Below, in pieces: positions 8,094-17,956 of a DNA stretch of 64,000 nt. The notes under the pieces were generated by a model. That model searched no databases. It saw nothing but the letters and a program-made list of their open reading frames with translations, and was not told the DNA's origin. This DNA comes from Autumnicola lenta (GTDB lineage: Bacteria > Bacteroidota > Bacteroidia > Flavobacteriales > Flavobacteriaceae), in assembly GCF_031846515.1 (NCBI RefSeq), contig NZ_JAVRHO010000020.1:25668-89667 (forward strand), written 5' to 3'. The translations under genes were made by a program, and so were the position numbers. Each line of letters starts with the position of its first letter. Positions within the stretch are counted from its first letter, which is position 1.

Positions 8094-8486
8094 TTAGCTA
8101 TCCTCAAGTATTTTTCGCAGGCCTTCAATAGAAATCGGTTTTACGAGATAATTTGTAACCCTGTTGTAGGATTTAGCCCTGTTTATATCCTCTGGGTCTA
8201 TAGAGGAAGTAACGATATATATGGTGATCTCATGTTCAGCAGGAATTTGGGTGAACTCATCCAGGAACTGCCAGCCATCCATAATGGGCATGTTGAGATC
8301 GAGCAGAATAATATCCGGTAATTTCTCTTTGGCAAGAATGATGGATTTTAGGCCATTAATGGCTTCTTCACCGTTATGGTAAACCATAAAACTATTACAA
8401 AAGTCAGCAAACTGCATAATTTTCTTTGCTCCAAATACAAAAATAGGATCATCATCAATTATACAGGCGAGATCAATTTTCTTCAT
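8094..8486 (-). CDS. Single-domain response regulator
   Basis: This 130-residue receiver domain has no output domain. The acidic pocket is DDD at 11-13, the phospho-acceptor is Asp63 in LLDLNMP, the switch Thr93/Ser94 is in IVTSS, and Lys116 is in LVKPIS. It overlaps the end of the kinase gene by 14 bases, so the two are translated together and are almost certainly cognate. Like CheY-type proteins it probably acts by binding another protein or relaying phosphate. Similar Flavobacteriia pairs are common, but the output is not known. Confidence 0.93.
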   Translation of the reverse strand: MKKIDLACIIDDDPIFVFGAKKIMQFADFCNSFMVYHNGEEAINGLKSIILAKEKLPDIILLDLNMPIMDGWQFLDEFTQIPAEHEITIYIVTSSIDPEDINRAKSYNRVTNYLVKPISIEGLRKILEDS

Positions 8487-11400
8487 ATTTTAAATATAAC
8501 TTAAATGTTGTTCCTTTACCAACTTCACTTTCTACTTCAATTTTTCCGCCAATAGCTTCGATCTGGTTTTTTGTGATAAAAAGCCCGATTCCGCGAGCGT
8601 CTTTATGACGATGGAATGTTTTATACATTCCGAATAATTTGTTTCCATACTTCTTAAGATCTATTCCCAGCCCATTGTCTTCAATTTTTAGAATTGTAAA
8701 GTGTTGATTTTTCTTTGCATTAAGTTTAATATAGCTTTTTCTGTCCGGGGATCTGTATTTGATTCCGTTAGTAAGAAAATTAAGCAAAATGCTCTCTACA
8801 TATGCAGGTATTCCAAGTATTTCAAAATTGGCGTCAACATTATTAGTGATTTTGAGGTTTACTTCTTTGGAAAGCGCAGAAACGTTCTTCGTTGCTCTGT
8901 TAATAGCATTCTTCAGGTTAATGGGAAGTAAGTTATCAGCTACTTTAGTATTCATTAGAACAACTTCATTAAGGTGGGCGACGGTTTCCTTCAAATTATC
9001 TGAAGCCGTACCCAGTAACTGTACTATTTCATTCTCGGCTGCCTCCGGATGATCCTGTTTGTAAAGATCCAGTAACATCCCGAAGTTCCCGGAGTGGGAA
9101 CGCAAGTTGTGCGATACAATATGTGCAAAATTCCGAAGGCGCTGGTTCTGGTCTTTCGTTACGTCCAGTAAAGATTTGATCTCCTGTTCTACTTTTTTTA
9201 TTTCACTAATATCTGCAGCCACTCCCAGGTAACCAATAATTTCATTATTATCGCGTATGGCTGTAAAAGTGAGCTGGACCGGAAACTGTGTGCCATCTTT
9301 CCTTGTATAGGTCCATTCGCGGGTGTCATAATCCCCATTTTTGGCAAGGGCTGTAAAAACTTCCCAACCTTTAATTTCCCGACCAAAGTGCGCGCTGAGT
9401 TCTTTGCCTATCTCCTCTATTTCTTCCGGAAGATGAACAAGGGCAGGCGATTTTTTTCCTTCCATTTCCTCTCTGGAGTATCCTAATAAGTTTTCGGCTC
9501 CACGATTAAAATTTGTAATTATACCATTAATATCGGCACTTATTACACCCACTTGGCTACTTGCTTCAAAAATTCCTTTTAGTTGTGCGAGAGCTTGCTG
9601 TAATTTTTTTTCGGCATTTCTTCTCTTCGTAATATCGGTAATATGAGAAACGAAATAAAGAGGTTTGCTTTTAGTATTTCTTACAATTGAAACTGCAAGT
9701 ATAATATTTACCTGGTATCCTTCTTTATGAATGTACCTCTTCTCCATTTGATAACTATTACCTTTCCCTGAAAACAGGTGCTGTAAATTTTCCAAATCTT
9801 TATTTAAGTCTTCTGGATGAGTGATGTCCTGAAATGTTAAATCTACAAGCTCATCCTGCGTGTAACCAACAATATCACACAGGGCTTCATTCACTTCTAT
9901 CCATTCTCCTTTAAGCCCTACGATGGCCATTCCAATAGCGGCATTCTCGAAATTTCCACGGAAGGTTTGTTCGCTTATTCTTAGTTTATCTTCTGTTTCC
10001 TTCCTGGAAGTAATGTCGTGCATCGCCACAACGGCTCCCCTGACATTCCCGTTAGCATCTTTTAACTGCGATCCATTTACACTTACAAGCTTTGCACTGC
10101 CATTGCGCTGTTTAATGAGTATTTCCTCATTTTCTATTTTTCCGGTTGCCAATGTTTTTAATAAAGGCGTTTCTTCCTGTGTCAGCATCGTTTTACCGTC
10201 TGCAGTAAAGAGACCGTAATATTCTGGATACTTCGAAAGTGGAACGTTTTTGAGAGGAATTCCGTGCCATTTCTTGGTGGCTTTGTTAAAAGAAGTCAGT
10301 CTTCCATCCTTGTCACAAGAAATAATACCTACTTCCACATTGTCCAAAATGGTCTGCATTAGCACCTGTTTTTCCAGGTTTTCCTTTTCAGCAGATTTTA
10401 AAGCGGTAGTATCGCTGGTATGCATAAGAATACCTCCAATCTGGTTGTTGTTATTGTACCAGGGCCTTACTTCCCAGCTTAACCATTGCTCTTTTCCGTT
10501 TTTATCTAAATACCGGTCTTCGTCACTTCTGCTTACAGAACCCTGCAGGGCCTGGCTATGAATCTCACGCCATTCTTCCTTTATATGCGGAAAAACTTCA
10601 TAATGACACTTACCTATAAGGTCTTTAGCTTCAATATTATTTTCTTCCAGCCACTTTTGGGAAGCTGCAAGATAATTCATGTTCTTATCAAACATGGCAA
10701 TTGCACTGGGTGCCTGATCTATAAAGAGTTTATTTCTTTCAAATTCTTTTTTTCTCTCCGTAATTTCTTCATGAAAACCTGTCATCCATTCCGGTTTTCC
10801 ATCAGCAGTCCAGCTTACGACTTTTCCTTTGTCTAATACCCAAATCCATTCTCCTGCTTTATTTTTCATTCGGGCTTCACTTTCATAGAAATCGGTTTCT
10901 CCGGCAAAATGTTTTTGAAAAAGCAGGTCACATTTTACCATATCTTCAGGGTGAGCAAACCTCTTCCACGTATTAGGCGATGTGGGTTCGATTTCTTCTA
11001 AAGTATAACCAAGAACGTTTGCCCACCGCTCATTGAACTTGGCTTCTCCCGTTTGAATATTCCATTCCCAGACACCTATATTTGTTCCTTCTATAATATG
11101 CTCATAACGCTGAAGCTCCTGTATGAGCGGTTGATTTTTATTATTATATTTGGTAACATCTACCAAACCTATAAGGAGCAGGGGATTTTTATTTTGCGCA
11201 CGTATAATGGTGGTGCGACATTTCATCCAGACAGGGTACCCTGCGGTACTCTGGAGTTTTACAATTTCAGAGTCTTTAATGGACGTAAAATTTAGCCAAT
11301 TTTCGACCTTGTAGTGATCTTCCGAGTTTACAAAATCCTGCCAGCGATAATTTTGAGAGTCGTGCTCCTGATTAATTCCAAGTACCTCACGAAACTTTGG

Positions 11401-11595
11401 ATTCATCCAACAAATCACAGGATTTTGAAGATCGATTATCCAGGTGCCATCCCTGGAATTTTCCTGAATAAAATCAAAAACAGACTCATTTTCCCTGATG
11501 TTTTGATAAAGAACATCTTTTAATTTCTTCTGTTGTTTTTCTTTGTTTTGATGTGAAGCGGTTAACTCCAGAGCTTTTGGAAATCTGGCTCTCAT
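8473..11595 (-). CDS. Multi-PAS sensor histidine kinase
   Basis: This 1040-residue protein has no transmembrane segment or signal peptide, so it should be a cytoplasmic sensor. Six PAS/PAC units are seen at about 37-150, 165-285, 290-400, 412-535, 542-665 and 672-795, several closed by the typical DITxRK-type linker (DITSRKETE, DITKRRNAE). Then come a dimerisation/phospho-acceptor segment HIVSHNLRSHSGN (His near 829) and an HATPase_c domain at about 925-1035 with NFLTNGIKY (N box), DNGLGID (G1), FGMYKTFH (F box) and GIGLFI (G2). Its partner is the overlapping receiver gene. The signal is unknown; a PAS-bound ligand or redox state is likely. Confidence 0.93.
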   Translation of the reverse strand: MRARFPKALELTASHQNKEKQQKKLKDVLYQNIRENESVFDFIQENSRDGTWIIDLQNPVICWMNPKFREVLGINQEHDSQNYRWQDFVNSEDHYKVENWLNFTSIKDSEIVKLQSTAGYPVWMKCRTTIIRAQNKNPLLLIGLVDVTKYNNKNQPLIQELQRYEHIIEGTNIGVWEWNIQTGEAKFNERWANVLGYTLEEIEPTSPNTWKRFAHPEDMVKCDLLFQKHFAGETDFYESEARMKNKAGEWIWVLDKGKVVSWTADGKPEWMTGFHEEITERKKEFERNKLFIDQAPSAIAMFDKNMNYLAASQKWLEENNIEAKDLIGKCHYEVFPHIKEEWREIHSQALQGSVSRSDEDRYLDKNGKEQWLSWEVRPWYNNNNQIGGILMHTSDTTALKSAEKENLEKQVLMQTILDNVEVGIISCDKDGRLTSFNKATKKWHGIPLKNVPLSKYPEYYGLFTADGKTMLTQEETPLLKTLATGKIENEEILIKQRNGSAKLVSVNGSQLKDANGNVRGAVVAMHDITSRKETEDKLRISEQTFRGNFENAAIGMAIVGLKGEWIEVNEALCDIVGYTQDELVDLTFQDITHPEDLNKDLENLQHLFSGKGNSYQMEKRYIHKEGYQVNIILAVSIVRNTKSKPLYFVSHITDITKRRNAEKKLQQALAQLKGIFEASSQVGVISADINGIITNFNRGAENLLGYSREEMEGKKSPALVHLPEEIEEIGKELSAHFGREIKGWEVFTALAKNGDYDTREWTYTRKDGTQFPVQLTFTAIRDNNEIIGYLGVAADISEIKKVEQEIKSLLDVTKDQNQRLRNFAHIVSHNLRSHSGNFGMLLDLYKQDHPEAAENEIVQLLGTASDNLKETVAHLNEVVLMNTKVADNLLPINLKNAINRATKNVSALSKEVNLKITNNVDANFEILGIPAYVESILLNFLTNGIKYRSPDRKSYIKLNAKKNQHFTILKIEDNGLGIDLKKYGNKLFGMYKTFHRHKDARGIGLFITKNQIEAIGGKIEVESEVGKGTTFKLYLKYEEN

Positions 11596-11729
11596 GCAAT
11601 TGTTAGTTTTAGGCTATAAAAGTAAGGATTTATACGGATAGTTAACTTTCTATTAACATTAAATGCACCAGTGCTCCGCGTAACCTACAAACTTTTTTAA
11701 GCCATCCCGACGCGGAAGAAAAAAAATAC

Positions 11730-11737
11730 TACTTTTG
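11730..11737 (+). promoter_or_regulatory. -7 box (TACTTTTG) for the pyr genes
   Basis: A consensus TAnnTTTG match, 28 bases before the pyrR ATG. No pyrimidine attenuator hairpin of the Bacillus type fits in the short leader, so PyrR-mediated attenuation upstream of pyrR is unlikely at this site. Confidence 0.55.
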
Positions 11738-11765
11738 TTTTTCAAATACTTCATTTAAAATAAAT

Positions 11766-12305
11766 ATGAGTCAGAAAGTCTTATTAAGTTCCAAAGAAAT
11801 AGACATCATATTGCATCGATTGGCATGCCAGTTAGTAGAAAATCATACCACTTTTGAAAATACTGTTTTAGTAGGAATACAACCAAGAGGTGTTTTTTTA
11901 GCATCCAGAATAGAAGACATTCTAAAAAGTGAATATAATATTAAGGAGGTCAGGTCCGGGCAGCTGGATATTACCTTTTATCGGGATGATTTTAGAAGAG
12001 GAGAAAAACCACTGGAAGCCAATAAAACGAAAATTGATTTTGTGGTAGAGGATAGAAGAGTGGTTTTTATAGATGATGTTCTCTATACCGGCAGAAGTAT
12101 AAGAAGTGCTTTAACTGCAATCCAGTCTTTTGGGAGGCCAAGGGAAATAGAGCTACTAACCCTTATCGATCGTAGATTTAGCAGGCATTTACCGATACAG
12201 CCAGATTATAATGGCAGACAGGTAGATGCAATAAATGAAGAAAAAGTAAAAGTAAACTGGAAGGAAAATGAAGGTGAAGATGTTGTTTATCTGATTTCAA
12301 AATAG
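11766..12305 (+). CDS. pyrR: PyrR bifunctional regulator / uracil phosphoribosyltransferase
   Basis: This 179-residue type I phosphoribosyltransferase has the PRPP-binding motif VVFIDDVLYTGRSIRSA at about 98-114 and the N-terminal GIQPRGVFLA near 38. It makes UMP from uracil and PRPP, and in Bacillus it also binds pyr mRNA. The length and motifs match PyrR rather than Upp. pyrB follows after 6 bases, so they form an operon. Whether it regulates RNA here is not shown by the sequence, because no anti-antiterminator was seen in the leader. Confidence 0.93.
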   Translation: MSQKVLLSSKEIDIILHRLACQLVENHTTFENTVLVGIQPRGVFLASRIEDILKSEYNIKEVRSGQLDITFYRDDFRRGEKPLEANKTKIDFVVEDRRVVFIDDVLYTGRSIRSALTAIQSFGRPREIELLTLIDRRFSRHLPIQPDYNGRQVDAINEEKVKVNWKENEGEDVVYLISK

Positions 12306-12311
12306 AAGAAA

Positions 12312-13244
12312 ATGAGGAGCGAACTAAGTGTGGATCACTTACTTGGGATTAAATATCTCGATAAAGAAGATATAGAGTTAATTTTTAAAACTGCAGATCA
12401 TTTTAAGGAAGTGATCAACAGGCCAATTAAAAAAGTTCCTTCTCTTCGTGATATTACCATTGCCAACCTTTTTTTTGAAAACAGTACCCGTACCCGCTTA
12501 TCTTTCGAACTCGCCGAAAAACGTTTAAGTGCGGATATAATAAATTTTTCTGCGGCATCGTCTTCTGTTAAAAAGGGAGAAACGCTTATTGATACAGTTA
12601 ACAATATCCTTTCTATGAAAGTGGATATGGTGGTAATGAGGCATCCTAATCCGGGAGCAGGAATCTTTCTTTCAAAGCACGTCAATGCAAGAATAATTAA
12701 TGCAGGGGATGGTGCACATGAGCATCCTACTCAGGCTTTGCTTGATTCTTACTCTATCAGGGAAAAACTGGGAACTGTAAAAGGAAAGAAGGTGGTGATA
12801 GTTGGTGATATCCTTCATAGTCGTGTTGCGCTTTCAAATATTTTTGCCCTGAAGCTTCTTGGAGCTGAAGTTAAAGTTTGTGGTCCCAAAACCCTTATTC
12901 CGAAGCATATCGAATCTCTGGGAGTGAAGGTAGAAACAAATCTTAAAGCCGCACTGGAATGGTGCGATGTGGCAAATATGCTAAGGGTGCAGAACGAAAG
13001 AATGGACATAAGTTACTTTCCCAGTACCAGAGAATATATCCAGCAGTACGGACTAAACAGAAAAATACTTGAAAGCCTGTCCAAAGAGATTGTGGTGATG
13101 CATCCCGGCCCTATAAACAGGGGAGTGGAGATTACAAGTGACGTTGCAGATTCCAGCCAGGCCATTATTCTGGACCAGGTTCAAAATGGAGTGGCAGTGA
13201 GAATGGCTGTAATTTATTTACTTGCTTCAAAAATAAAGCAATAA
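12312..13244 (+). CDS. pyrB: Aspartate carbamoyltransferase catalytic subunit
   Basis: Catalyses carbamoyl phosphate plus aspartate to carbamoyl aspartate, the committed step of pyrimidine synthesis. The 310-residue protein shows the carbamoyl-phosphate motif STRTRLSFE near 56, the mobile-loop region SSVKKGET near 78, MRHPNPG and DGAHEHPTQALLD in the middle, and MHPGPINRGVEI near 265. No pyrI gene is adjacent. It sits in an operon with pyrR, and the next small gene begins 40 bases later. Confidence 0.97.
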   Translation: MRSELSVDHLLGIKYLDKEDIELIFKTADHFKEVINRPIKKVPSLRDITIANLFFENSTRTRLSFELAEKRLSADIINFSAASSSVKKGETLIDTVNNILSMKVDMVVMRHPNPGAGIFLSKHVNARIINAGDGAHEHPTQALLDSYSIREKLGTVKGKKVVIVGDILHSRVALSNIFALKLLGAEVKVCGPKTLIPKHIESLGVKVETNLKAALEWCDVANMLRVQNERMDISYFPSTREYIQQYGLNRKILESLSKEIVVMHPGPINRGVEITSDVADSSQAIILDQVQNGVAVRMAVIYLLASKIKQ

Positions 13245-13284
13245 TGTCCTTTGTCTTTTTTAACTTTAAGCTTAAAGAAAAAAT

Positions 13285-13617
13285 ATGAAGACTATAGAAA
13301 AAGAAAATCATCTCCTTATTGAGAATGACCAGGACTCCATCACATCTTTTGCATCTTATCTCACAAAGCATCATGATGAATTTATAGCGTATAATGTTGT
13401 TATAGATATTCAGAAGTATGAAAATCTTCGACTTGATGAATTACTTGGCTTCTTAGAGTTATCCAATATTCACAAGAAGCAGAAGAAGTCTTTTGTAATC
13501 GTAAATAACGCGCTTCACATGGATAAAGTTCCGGAGGAACTAATGGTAGTACCTACATTACAGGAAGCTGAAGATGTGGTACAAATGGAAGAAATTGAAA
13601 GGGATCTGGGGTTTTAA
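13285..13617 (+). CDS. Small conserved protein, predicted STAS-like fold
   Basis: This 110-residue cytoplasmic protein has no catalytic motif. Alternating strand and helix segments (YNVVIDI, then a helix rich in LDELLGFLEL, then KSFVIVNN, VVPTLQEAEDVV, and a C-terminal helix) resemble the layout of anti-sigma antagonist (STAS) domains, including the closing LQEAEDVV helix. This is inference from pattern only. It lies between pyrB and rnz in the same direction with gaps of 40 and 33 bases, so it is probably co-transcribed. The function is unknown. Confidence 0.75.
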   Translation: MKTIEKENHLLIENDQDSITSFASYLTKHHDEFIAYNVVIDIQKYENLRLDELLGFLELSNIHKKQKKSFVIVNNALHMDKVPEELMVVPTLQEAEDVVQMEEIERDLGF

Positions 13618-13650
13618 TACCTCTTGTATTAGATGTATGGAAATATTATG

Positions 13651-14559
13651 ATGAAACTTACCATTCTGGGTTGCTATGCTGCTACTCCACGAACTTTTAC
13701 TAATCCTACTTCCCAGGTTTTAGAAATTAGAAACCATATTTTTTTAATTGATTGCGGTGAGGGAACCCAGGTGCAGCTAAGAAGAAATAAAATTAAATTT
13801 TCCAAAATTCAACATATTTTTATTTCCCATCTTCATGGGGACCACTGTTTTGGGCTTGTCGGACTAATTTCTACTTTTCGGCTTTTGAATCGGGAAATTG
13901 ATCTTCATGTTTATGGTCCAAAGGGTATTAAAGAAATTATCACCCTGCAGTTAAAACTCTCGAATTCCTGGACAAATTATTCGCTTTACTTCCATGAACT
14001 GGAGAGTAAATCTTCAGAAATAATATATGAAGATGCGAAGGTTACAGTAGAGACAATCCCTCTGAATCACAGAGTCTATACTAATGGCTTCTTATTCAGG
14101 GAGAAGCCGGGTGAAAGGAAGTTGCTCATTCAGAAGGCACAGGAGTATAATATAGATGTCAGCCTTTATAACAGCTTAAAGAAAGGTAAGAATGTGATTT
14201 CTGAAGATGGAGAGCTTATACCAAACACAGAGGTTACCACAGATCCGGCTCCGGTAAAAAGCTATGCCTACTGTAGCGACACTGCATTTTATCCGGAAAT
14301 TGTACCACAGATAAAAGGGGCAACAGTGTTATATCACGAATCCACTTTTTTAGATGACAAGCTTGAACTTGCCGCACCTACCAAACATTCTACAGCGAAG
14401 CAAGCTGCTGCAATTGCGAAGGAGGCCGGTGTCTCACAACTTCTCTTAGGCCATTACTCTACACGCTATCCTAATATTGAAGATTTTCAAGAAGAAGCTT
14501 CTGAAATATTTCCTAATAGCGAAATTTGCGATGACGGAAAAGTTTTCATTTTTGAATAG
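13651..14559 (+). CDS. rnz: Ribonuclease Z
   Basis: This zinc endonuclease of the metallo-beta-lactamase fold trims tRNA 3' ends. The 302-residue protein has the metal motif SHLHGDH near 62-68, a His in PLNHRVYTNGF, YCSDTAF (Asp ligand), the HEST segment and a final LLGHYSTRY His. The flexible-arm region and length match short RNase Z. The frame is open from 13633, but MKLTILGC (ATG 13651) gives the family N-terminus and is chosen. It follows the small STAS-like gene. Confidence 0.95.
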   Translation: MKLTILGCYAATPRTFTNPTSQVLEIRNHIFLIDCGEGTQVQLRRNKIKFSKIQHIFISHLHGDHCFGLVGLISTFRLLNREIDLHVYGPKGIKEIITLQLKLSNSWTNYSLYFHELESKSSEIIYEDAKVTVETIPLNHRVYTNGFLFREKPGERKLLIQKAQEYNIDVSLYNSLKKGKNVISEDGELIPNTEVTTDPAPVKSYAYCSDTAFYPEIVPQIKGATVLYHESTFLDDKLELAAPTKHSTAKQAAAIAKEAGVSQLLLGHYSTRYPNIEDFQEEASEIFPNSEICDDGKVFIFE

Positions 14560-14717
14560 ATTATAGAGAAGAATCTTTTACTCATTTACTTGTAAATTTT
14601 TTCTTATGATAATTTCTTAAGCTTGTTCTTTAAAGGTTATTTTTTACTCAAATAAAGTTCCTTATTCTCATTTCTACTTCTCTCTAAAACCCGTAAATTG
14701 CAGTAAAGTATTTAGAA

Positions 14718-15362
14718 ATGGAAAAAGATCTTCAGAATTATAGAAAATCATATGAGAAATATGAGTTTTCAGAAAAACCTATTCCCGTTTCTCCCCTTGT
14801 TTTGTTCGGCGAATGGTTCGTGGAGGCAGAAAATGATGATAGCGTGGGAGAAGTAAACGCCATGAACGTTGCTACTATCGGGCTTAATGGATTTCCCAAA
14901 AACCGGATTGTTTTACTGAAGAAATATGACAAAAACGGATTCACCTTTTACACAAATTATAAGTCTGAGAAAGGACTGGATATAGAAAAAAACCCTCATG
15001 TCTGTCTTTCTTTTTTCTGGCCTAATATGGAGCGACAGGTAATAATTAAAGGAGTTGCAACAAAAAATACAAAAGAAGAATCTATAAAATATTTTCATTC
15101 CAGGCCCAGAGGTAGCCAATTAGGTGCTTTAGCTTCCAACCAAAGTGAGCCAATATCTTCACGGGAAGAGTTGGAGGTGAAAATAGAGCAGCTAACAAAG
15201 GAATATGAGGGACAAACAATACCTAAACCAGAAGAATGGGGAGGTTATAATGTTTCTCCTGTGAGTTATGAGTTTTGGCAGGGCAGGCAAAATCGCCTGC
15301 ACGACCGGATTCTCTTTTCTAAATTAGAAGAGAAATGGAAAGTTGAACGTTTAGCACCTTAA
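14718..15362 (+). CDS. pdxH: Pyridoxamine 5'-phosphate oxidase
   Basis: An FMN enzyme that makes pyridoxal 5'-phosphate from PNP or PMP. The 214-residue protein contains RIVLLKKYDKNGFTFYTNY (FMN/substrate binding), SRPRGSQLGALASNQS (about 132-147) and the C-terminal signature SYEFWQGRQNRLHDR. These are all diagnostic. It starts an apparent operon: sixA begins 2 bases after it. The 158-base gap before it is plain and AT-rich, with no clear signal. Confidence 0.97.
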   Translation: MEKDLQNYRKSYEKYEFSEKPIPVSPLVLFGEWFVEAENDDSVGEVNAMNVATIGLNGFPKNRIVLLKKYDKNGFTFYTNYKSEKGLDIEKNPHVCLSFFWPNMERQVIIKGVATKNTKEESIKYFHSRPRGSQLGALASNQSEPISSREELEVKIEQLTKEYEGQTIPKPEEWGGYNVSPVSYEFWQGRQNRLHDRILFSKLEEKWKVERLAP

Positions 15363-15364
15363 CT

Positions 15365-15850
15365 ATGAAAAGATTGATTCTGGTAAGACATGGTAAGTCG
15401 TCCTGGAAACATGATCTTCCCGATCATGAGAGGCCTTTAAAGAAAAGGGCTTACAGAGATGGAAGAAAGGTTGCAGGTACTTTTAAAGAATTTTATTCGC
15501 CTACGGCTACGTTATGGAGCAGCCCTGCCACACGAGCGCTGGAGACTGCAAAAATGTTTAAAGAGGAATTAAAAGTACCTGATAAGATGTTTACGATTCG
15601 GCAGGATCTCTATACTTTTGATGCTAAAGAGCTGCTGGAAATAATTAAATCTTGCCCAGATACTATAGATAAGTTAATAATCTTTGGCCATAACCCGGCT
15701 ATTACTAATGCTGTAAATTCACTGGGAGATAAAAACCTGGATAACTTCCCTACCACAGGTCTCTGCGTGATCGATTTTGAAAATTATAAGTGGGAGCGTA
15801 TTAAAACCGGAAGAACAATTATTACGTTACTTCCTAAGAATTTGAGATAA
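15365..15850 (+). CDS. sixA: SixA-type histidine phosphatase
   Basis: This 161-residue protein of the histidine phosphatase superfamily has the catalytic LVRHGKSSW at residues 5-13 and the second His in IFGHNPAI near 110. It is short and lacks the insert of phosphoglycerate mutases, as in SixA, which removes phosphate from phospho-histidine in proteins. It sits between pdxH and ppk1 with gaps of 2 and 3 bases. PPK1 itself forms a phospho-histidine, so a link to polyphosphate control is conceivable, but that is inference. Confidence 0.88.
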   Translation: MKRLILVRHGKSSWKHDLPDHERPLKKRAYRDGRKVAGTFKEFYSPTATLWSSPATRALETAKMFKEELKVPDKMFTIRQDLYTFDAKELLEIIKSCPDTIDKLIIFGHNPAITNAVNSLGDKNLDNFPTTGLCVIDFENYKWERIKTGRTIITLLPKNLR

Positions 15851-15853
15851 TTT

Positions 15854-17956
15854 ATGCTGAACAAAAAATATATTAATCGGGAACTTAGCTGGTTACAATT
15901 TAATTCCAGAGTGCTTCAGGAAGCTGAAGATGAAACTGTCCCTTTAATAGAACGATTGAGGTTTTTAGGAATATTTTCAAATAACCTGGATGAATTTTTT
16001 AAAGTACGATATGCCACGGTAAAACGTATAGATCTGGCAGGTAAAGCAGGGAAAAGTGCTTTGGGAGGAATTAAGGCCAGTAAATTACTGGAAAAAATTA
16101 CTCAAATAGTAATCCGTCAGCAATCAGAAAGTTTAAAAATTCTCGAGGATATCCAGACAAGGCTCAGGAATCACAACATAAATATCATTAAAGAGACCGA
16201 AGTCTCAGAATCACAGGAGGAATTTATCAAGGAATTTTTTCTTGCTAAAGTGAGCCCTGCACTGGTCACCATTATTCTAAATGACCTTCCGGAAATACCC
16301 AGCCTTAAAGATAGTGCAGCATATTTGGCTGTGAAAATGGTGATGAAAGAAGATGTTCCCAAACATGGAATCACCCAGCTTATTGATCGATCTGTTAAGG
16401 AAAGGAAATATGTCCTTATTGAAATTCCCAGGAGTATCGAGCGTTTTGTGGTTCTGCCTGAGGAGGATGGGAAGCAGTACATCATGTTACTGGATGATCT
16501 TATAAGATATAATCTTCATCGTATTTTCAACATTTTTGAATATGAGAGTATAACAGCTCATATGATTAAAATAACAAGAGATGCAGAGCTGGATATCGAT
16601 AGCGACCTAAGTAAAAGTTTTATAGAAAAAATATCCAGTAGTGTAAAAGACAGAATTAAAGGCGATCCTGTGCGTTTTGTTTATGATATGAATATTGATG
16701 AGGATACCCTTTCCTATTTAATGAATAAGATGGGAATTGATTCTACAGACAGTATCATTCCCGGCGGAAGGTATCATAATAGAAGAGACTATATGAATTT
16801 TCCCAGTCTTGGCGCCAGCGAGTTGTATTACGAAGTGCGTGATCCTTTGCCTATTCCGGGTCTTATTTTACAGGCCAGCCTCCTTTCAGGTATTGCTGCA
16901 AAAGATTTCCTGCTTTACACTCCTTATCAAACCTTCGCTTATACCGTTAAATTTCTGAGGGAAGCAGCTTTGGATCCCAAGGTAAAAACCATTAAAATAA
17001 CGATCTACAGGCTGGCAAAAATTTCCCATATCGCTAGTTCTTTGATAAATGCGGTGAAAAATGGTAAAAAGGTAACTGTACAAATTGAATTGAGAGCGAG
17101 ATTCGACGAGGTAGCGAATATCCGTTATGCAGAACAAATGCAGCAGGAAGGAGTGAACCTTATTTTTGGAGTGCCCGGGCTTAAAGTCCATTGTAAAGCC
17201 TGTGTAATAGAAAGGGAAGAGGAAGGAAGAACACGCCGGTACGGATTTTTAAGTACCGGAAATTTCAATGAATCCACGTCCAGGGTGTATACAGATTATA
17301 CACTTTTCACTGCAGATCCCGAAATCCTGAAAGAAGTGAATAAGGTTTTCGACTTTTTTGAAACAAATTATAAAGTAAACAAATACAAACATCTTTTAGT
17401 TTCTCCTCATTATACCAGAACAGCTTTGATGGGACTGATTCAGAGGGAGATAGACGCAGCCAAAAAAGGTATTGATGCTGAAATCAAATTAAAGCTGAAC
17501 AGCCTTTCAGATTATAAAATGATTGATAAGCTTTATCAGGCTAGCTCAGCAGGGGTGAAGATTAAACTTATTGTACGTGGAATATGCTGCCTGATTCCGG
17601 GAGTTAAAGGGATGAGCGAAAATATTGAAGCTATAAGCATTGTAGATAAATTTTTAGAACATCCCAGGCTTTACATTTTTGAGAACTCAGGAAATCCAAA
17701 AGTATATATTTCTTCAGCAGACTGGATGACCAGGAATTTAGATCAAAGAGTGGAGATCTCGTGTCCCATTTATGATGAAGATATTAAAAAAGAAATCCTG
17801 GAGACCTTTGAGATAAGCTGGAAAGACAATGTGAAAGCAAGAATTTTTGATACGGAGCAGACAAATAGTCGAAGAATAGACGATAAACCTCCTCTGCGCT
17901 CTCAGTTTGCATTATACGATTACTATTTAAAAAAAATTGAAACAATAACAGAGTGA
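15854..17956 (+). CDS. ppk1: Polyphosphate kinase 1
   Basis: Polymerises the gamma-phosphate of ATP into inorganic polyphosphate. The 700-residue protein starts with the family signature NRELSWLQFNSRVL. It has the phospho-accepting His446 in GLKVHCKAC, the second catalytic His603 in EHPRLYIFEN, and the ADWMTRNLDQRVE segment that completes the phospholipase-D-like C-terminal domains. The length is normal. Its stop overlaps the GTG start of ppx by four bases (GTGA), so synthesis and hydrolysis enzymes are translationally coupled. Confidence 0.97.
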   Translation: MLNKKYINRELSWLQFNSRVLQEAEDETVPLIERLRFLGIFSNNLDEFFKVRYATVKRIDLAGKAGKSALGGIKASKLLEKITQIVIRQQSESLKILEDIQTRLRNHNINIIKETEVSESQEEFIKEFFLAKVSPALVTIILNDLPEIPSLKDSAAYLAVKMVMKEDVPKHGITQLIDRSVKERKYVLIEIPRSIERFVVLPEEDGKQYIMLLDDLIRYNLHRIFNIFEYESITAHMIKITRDAELDIDSDLSKSFIEKISSSVKDRIKGDPVRFVYDMNIDEDTLSYLMNKMGIDSTDSIIPGGRYHNRRDYMNFPSLGASELYYEVRDPLPIPGLILQASLLSGIAAKDFLLYTPYQTFAYTVKFLREAALDPKVKTIKITIYRLAKISHIASSLINAVKNGKKVTVQIELRARFDEVANIRYAEQMQQEGVNLIFGVPGLKVHCKACVIEREEEGRTRRYGFLSTGNFNESTSRVYTDYTLFTADPEILKEVNKVFDFFETNYKVNKYKHLLVSPHYTRTALMGLIQREIDAAKKGIDAEIKLKLNSLSDYKMIDKLYQASSAGVKIKLIVRGICCLIPGVKGMSENIEAISIVDKFLEHPRLYIFENSGNPKVYISSADWMTRNLDQRVEISCPIYDEDIKKEILETFEISWKDNVKARIFDTEQTNSRRIDDKPPLRSQFALYDYYLKKIETITE

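Noticed and set aside
11640..11765. PyrR-type attenuator upstream of pyrR
   Set aside because: The leader after the -7 box is only about 22 bases, too short for an attenuator.
14560..14717. Possible terminator or small RNA between rnz and pdxH
   Set aside because: No stable hairpin with a T-run and no promoter box could be seen.
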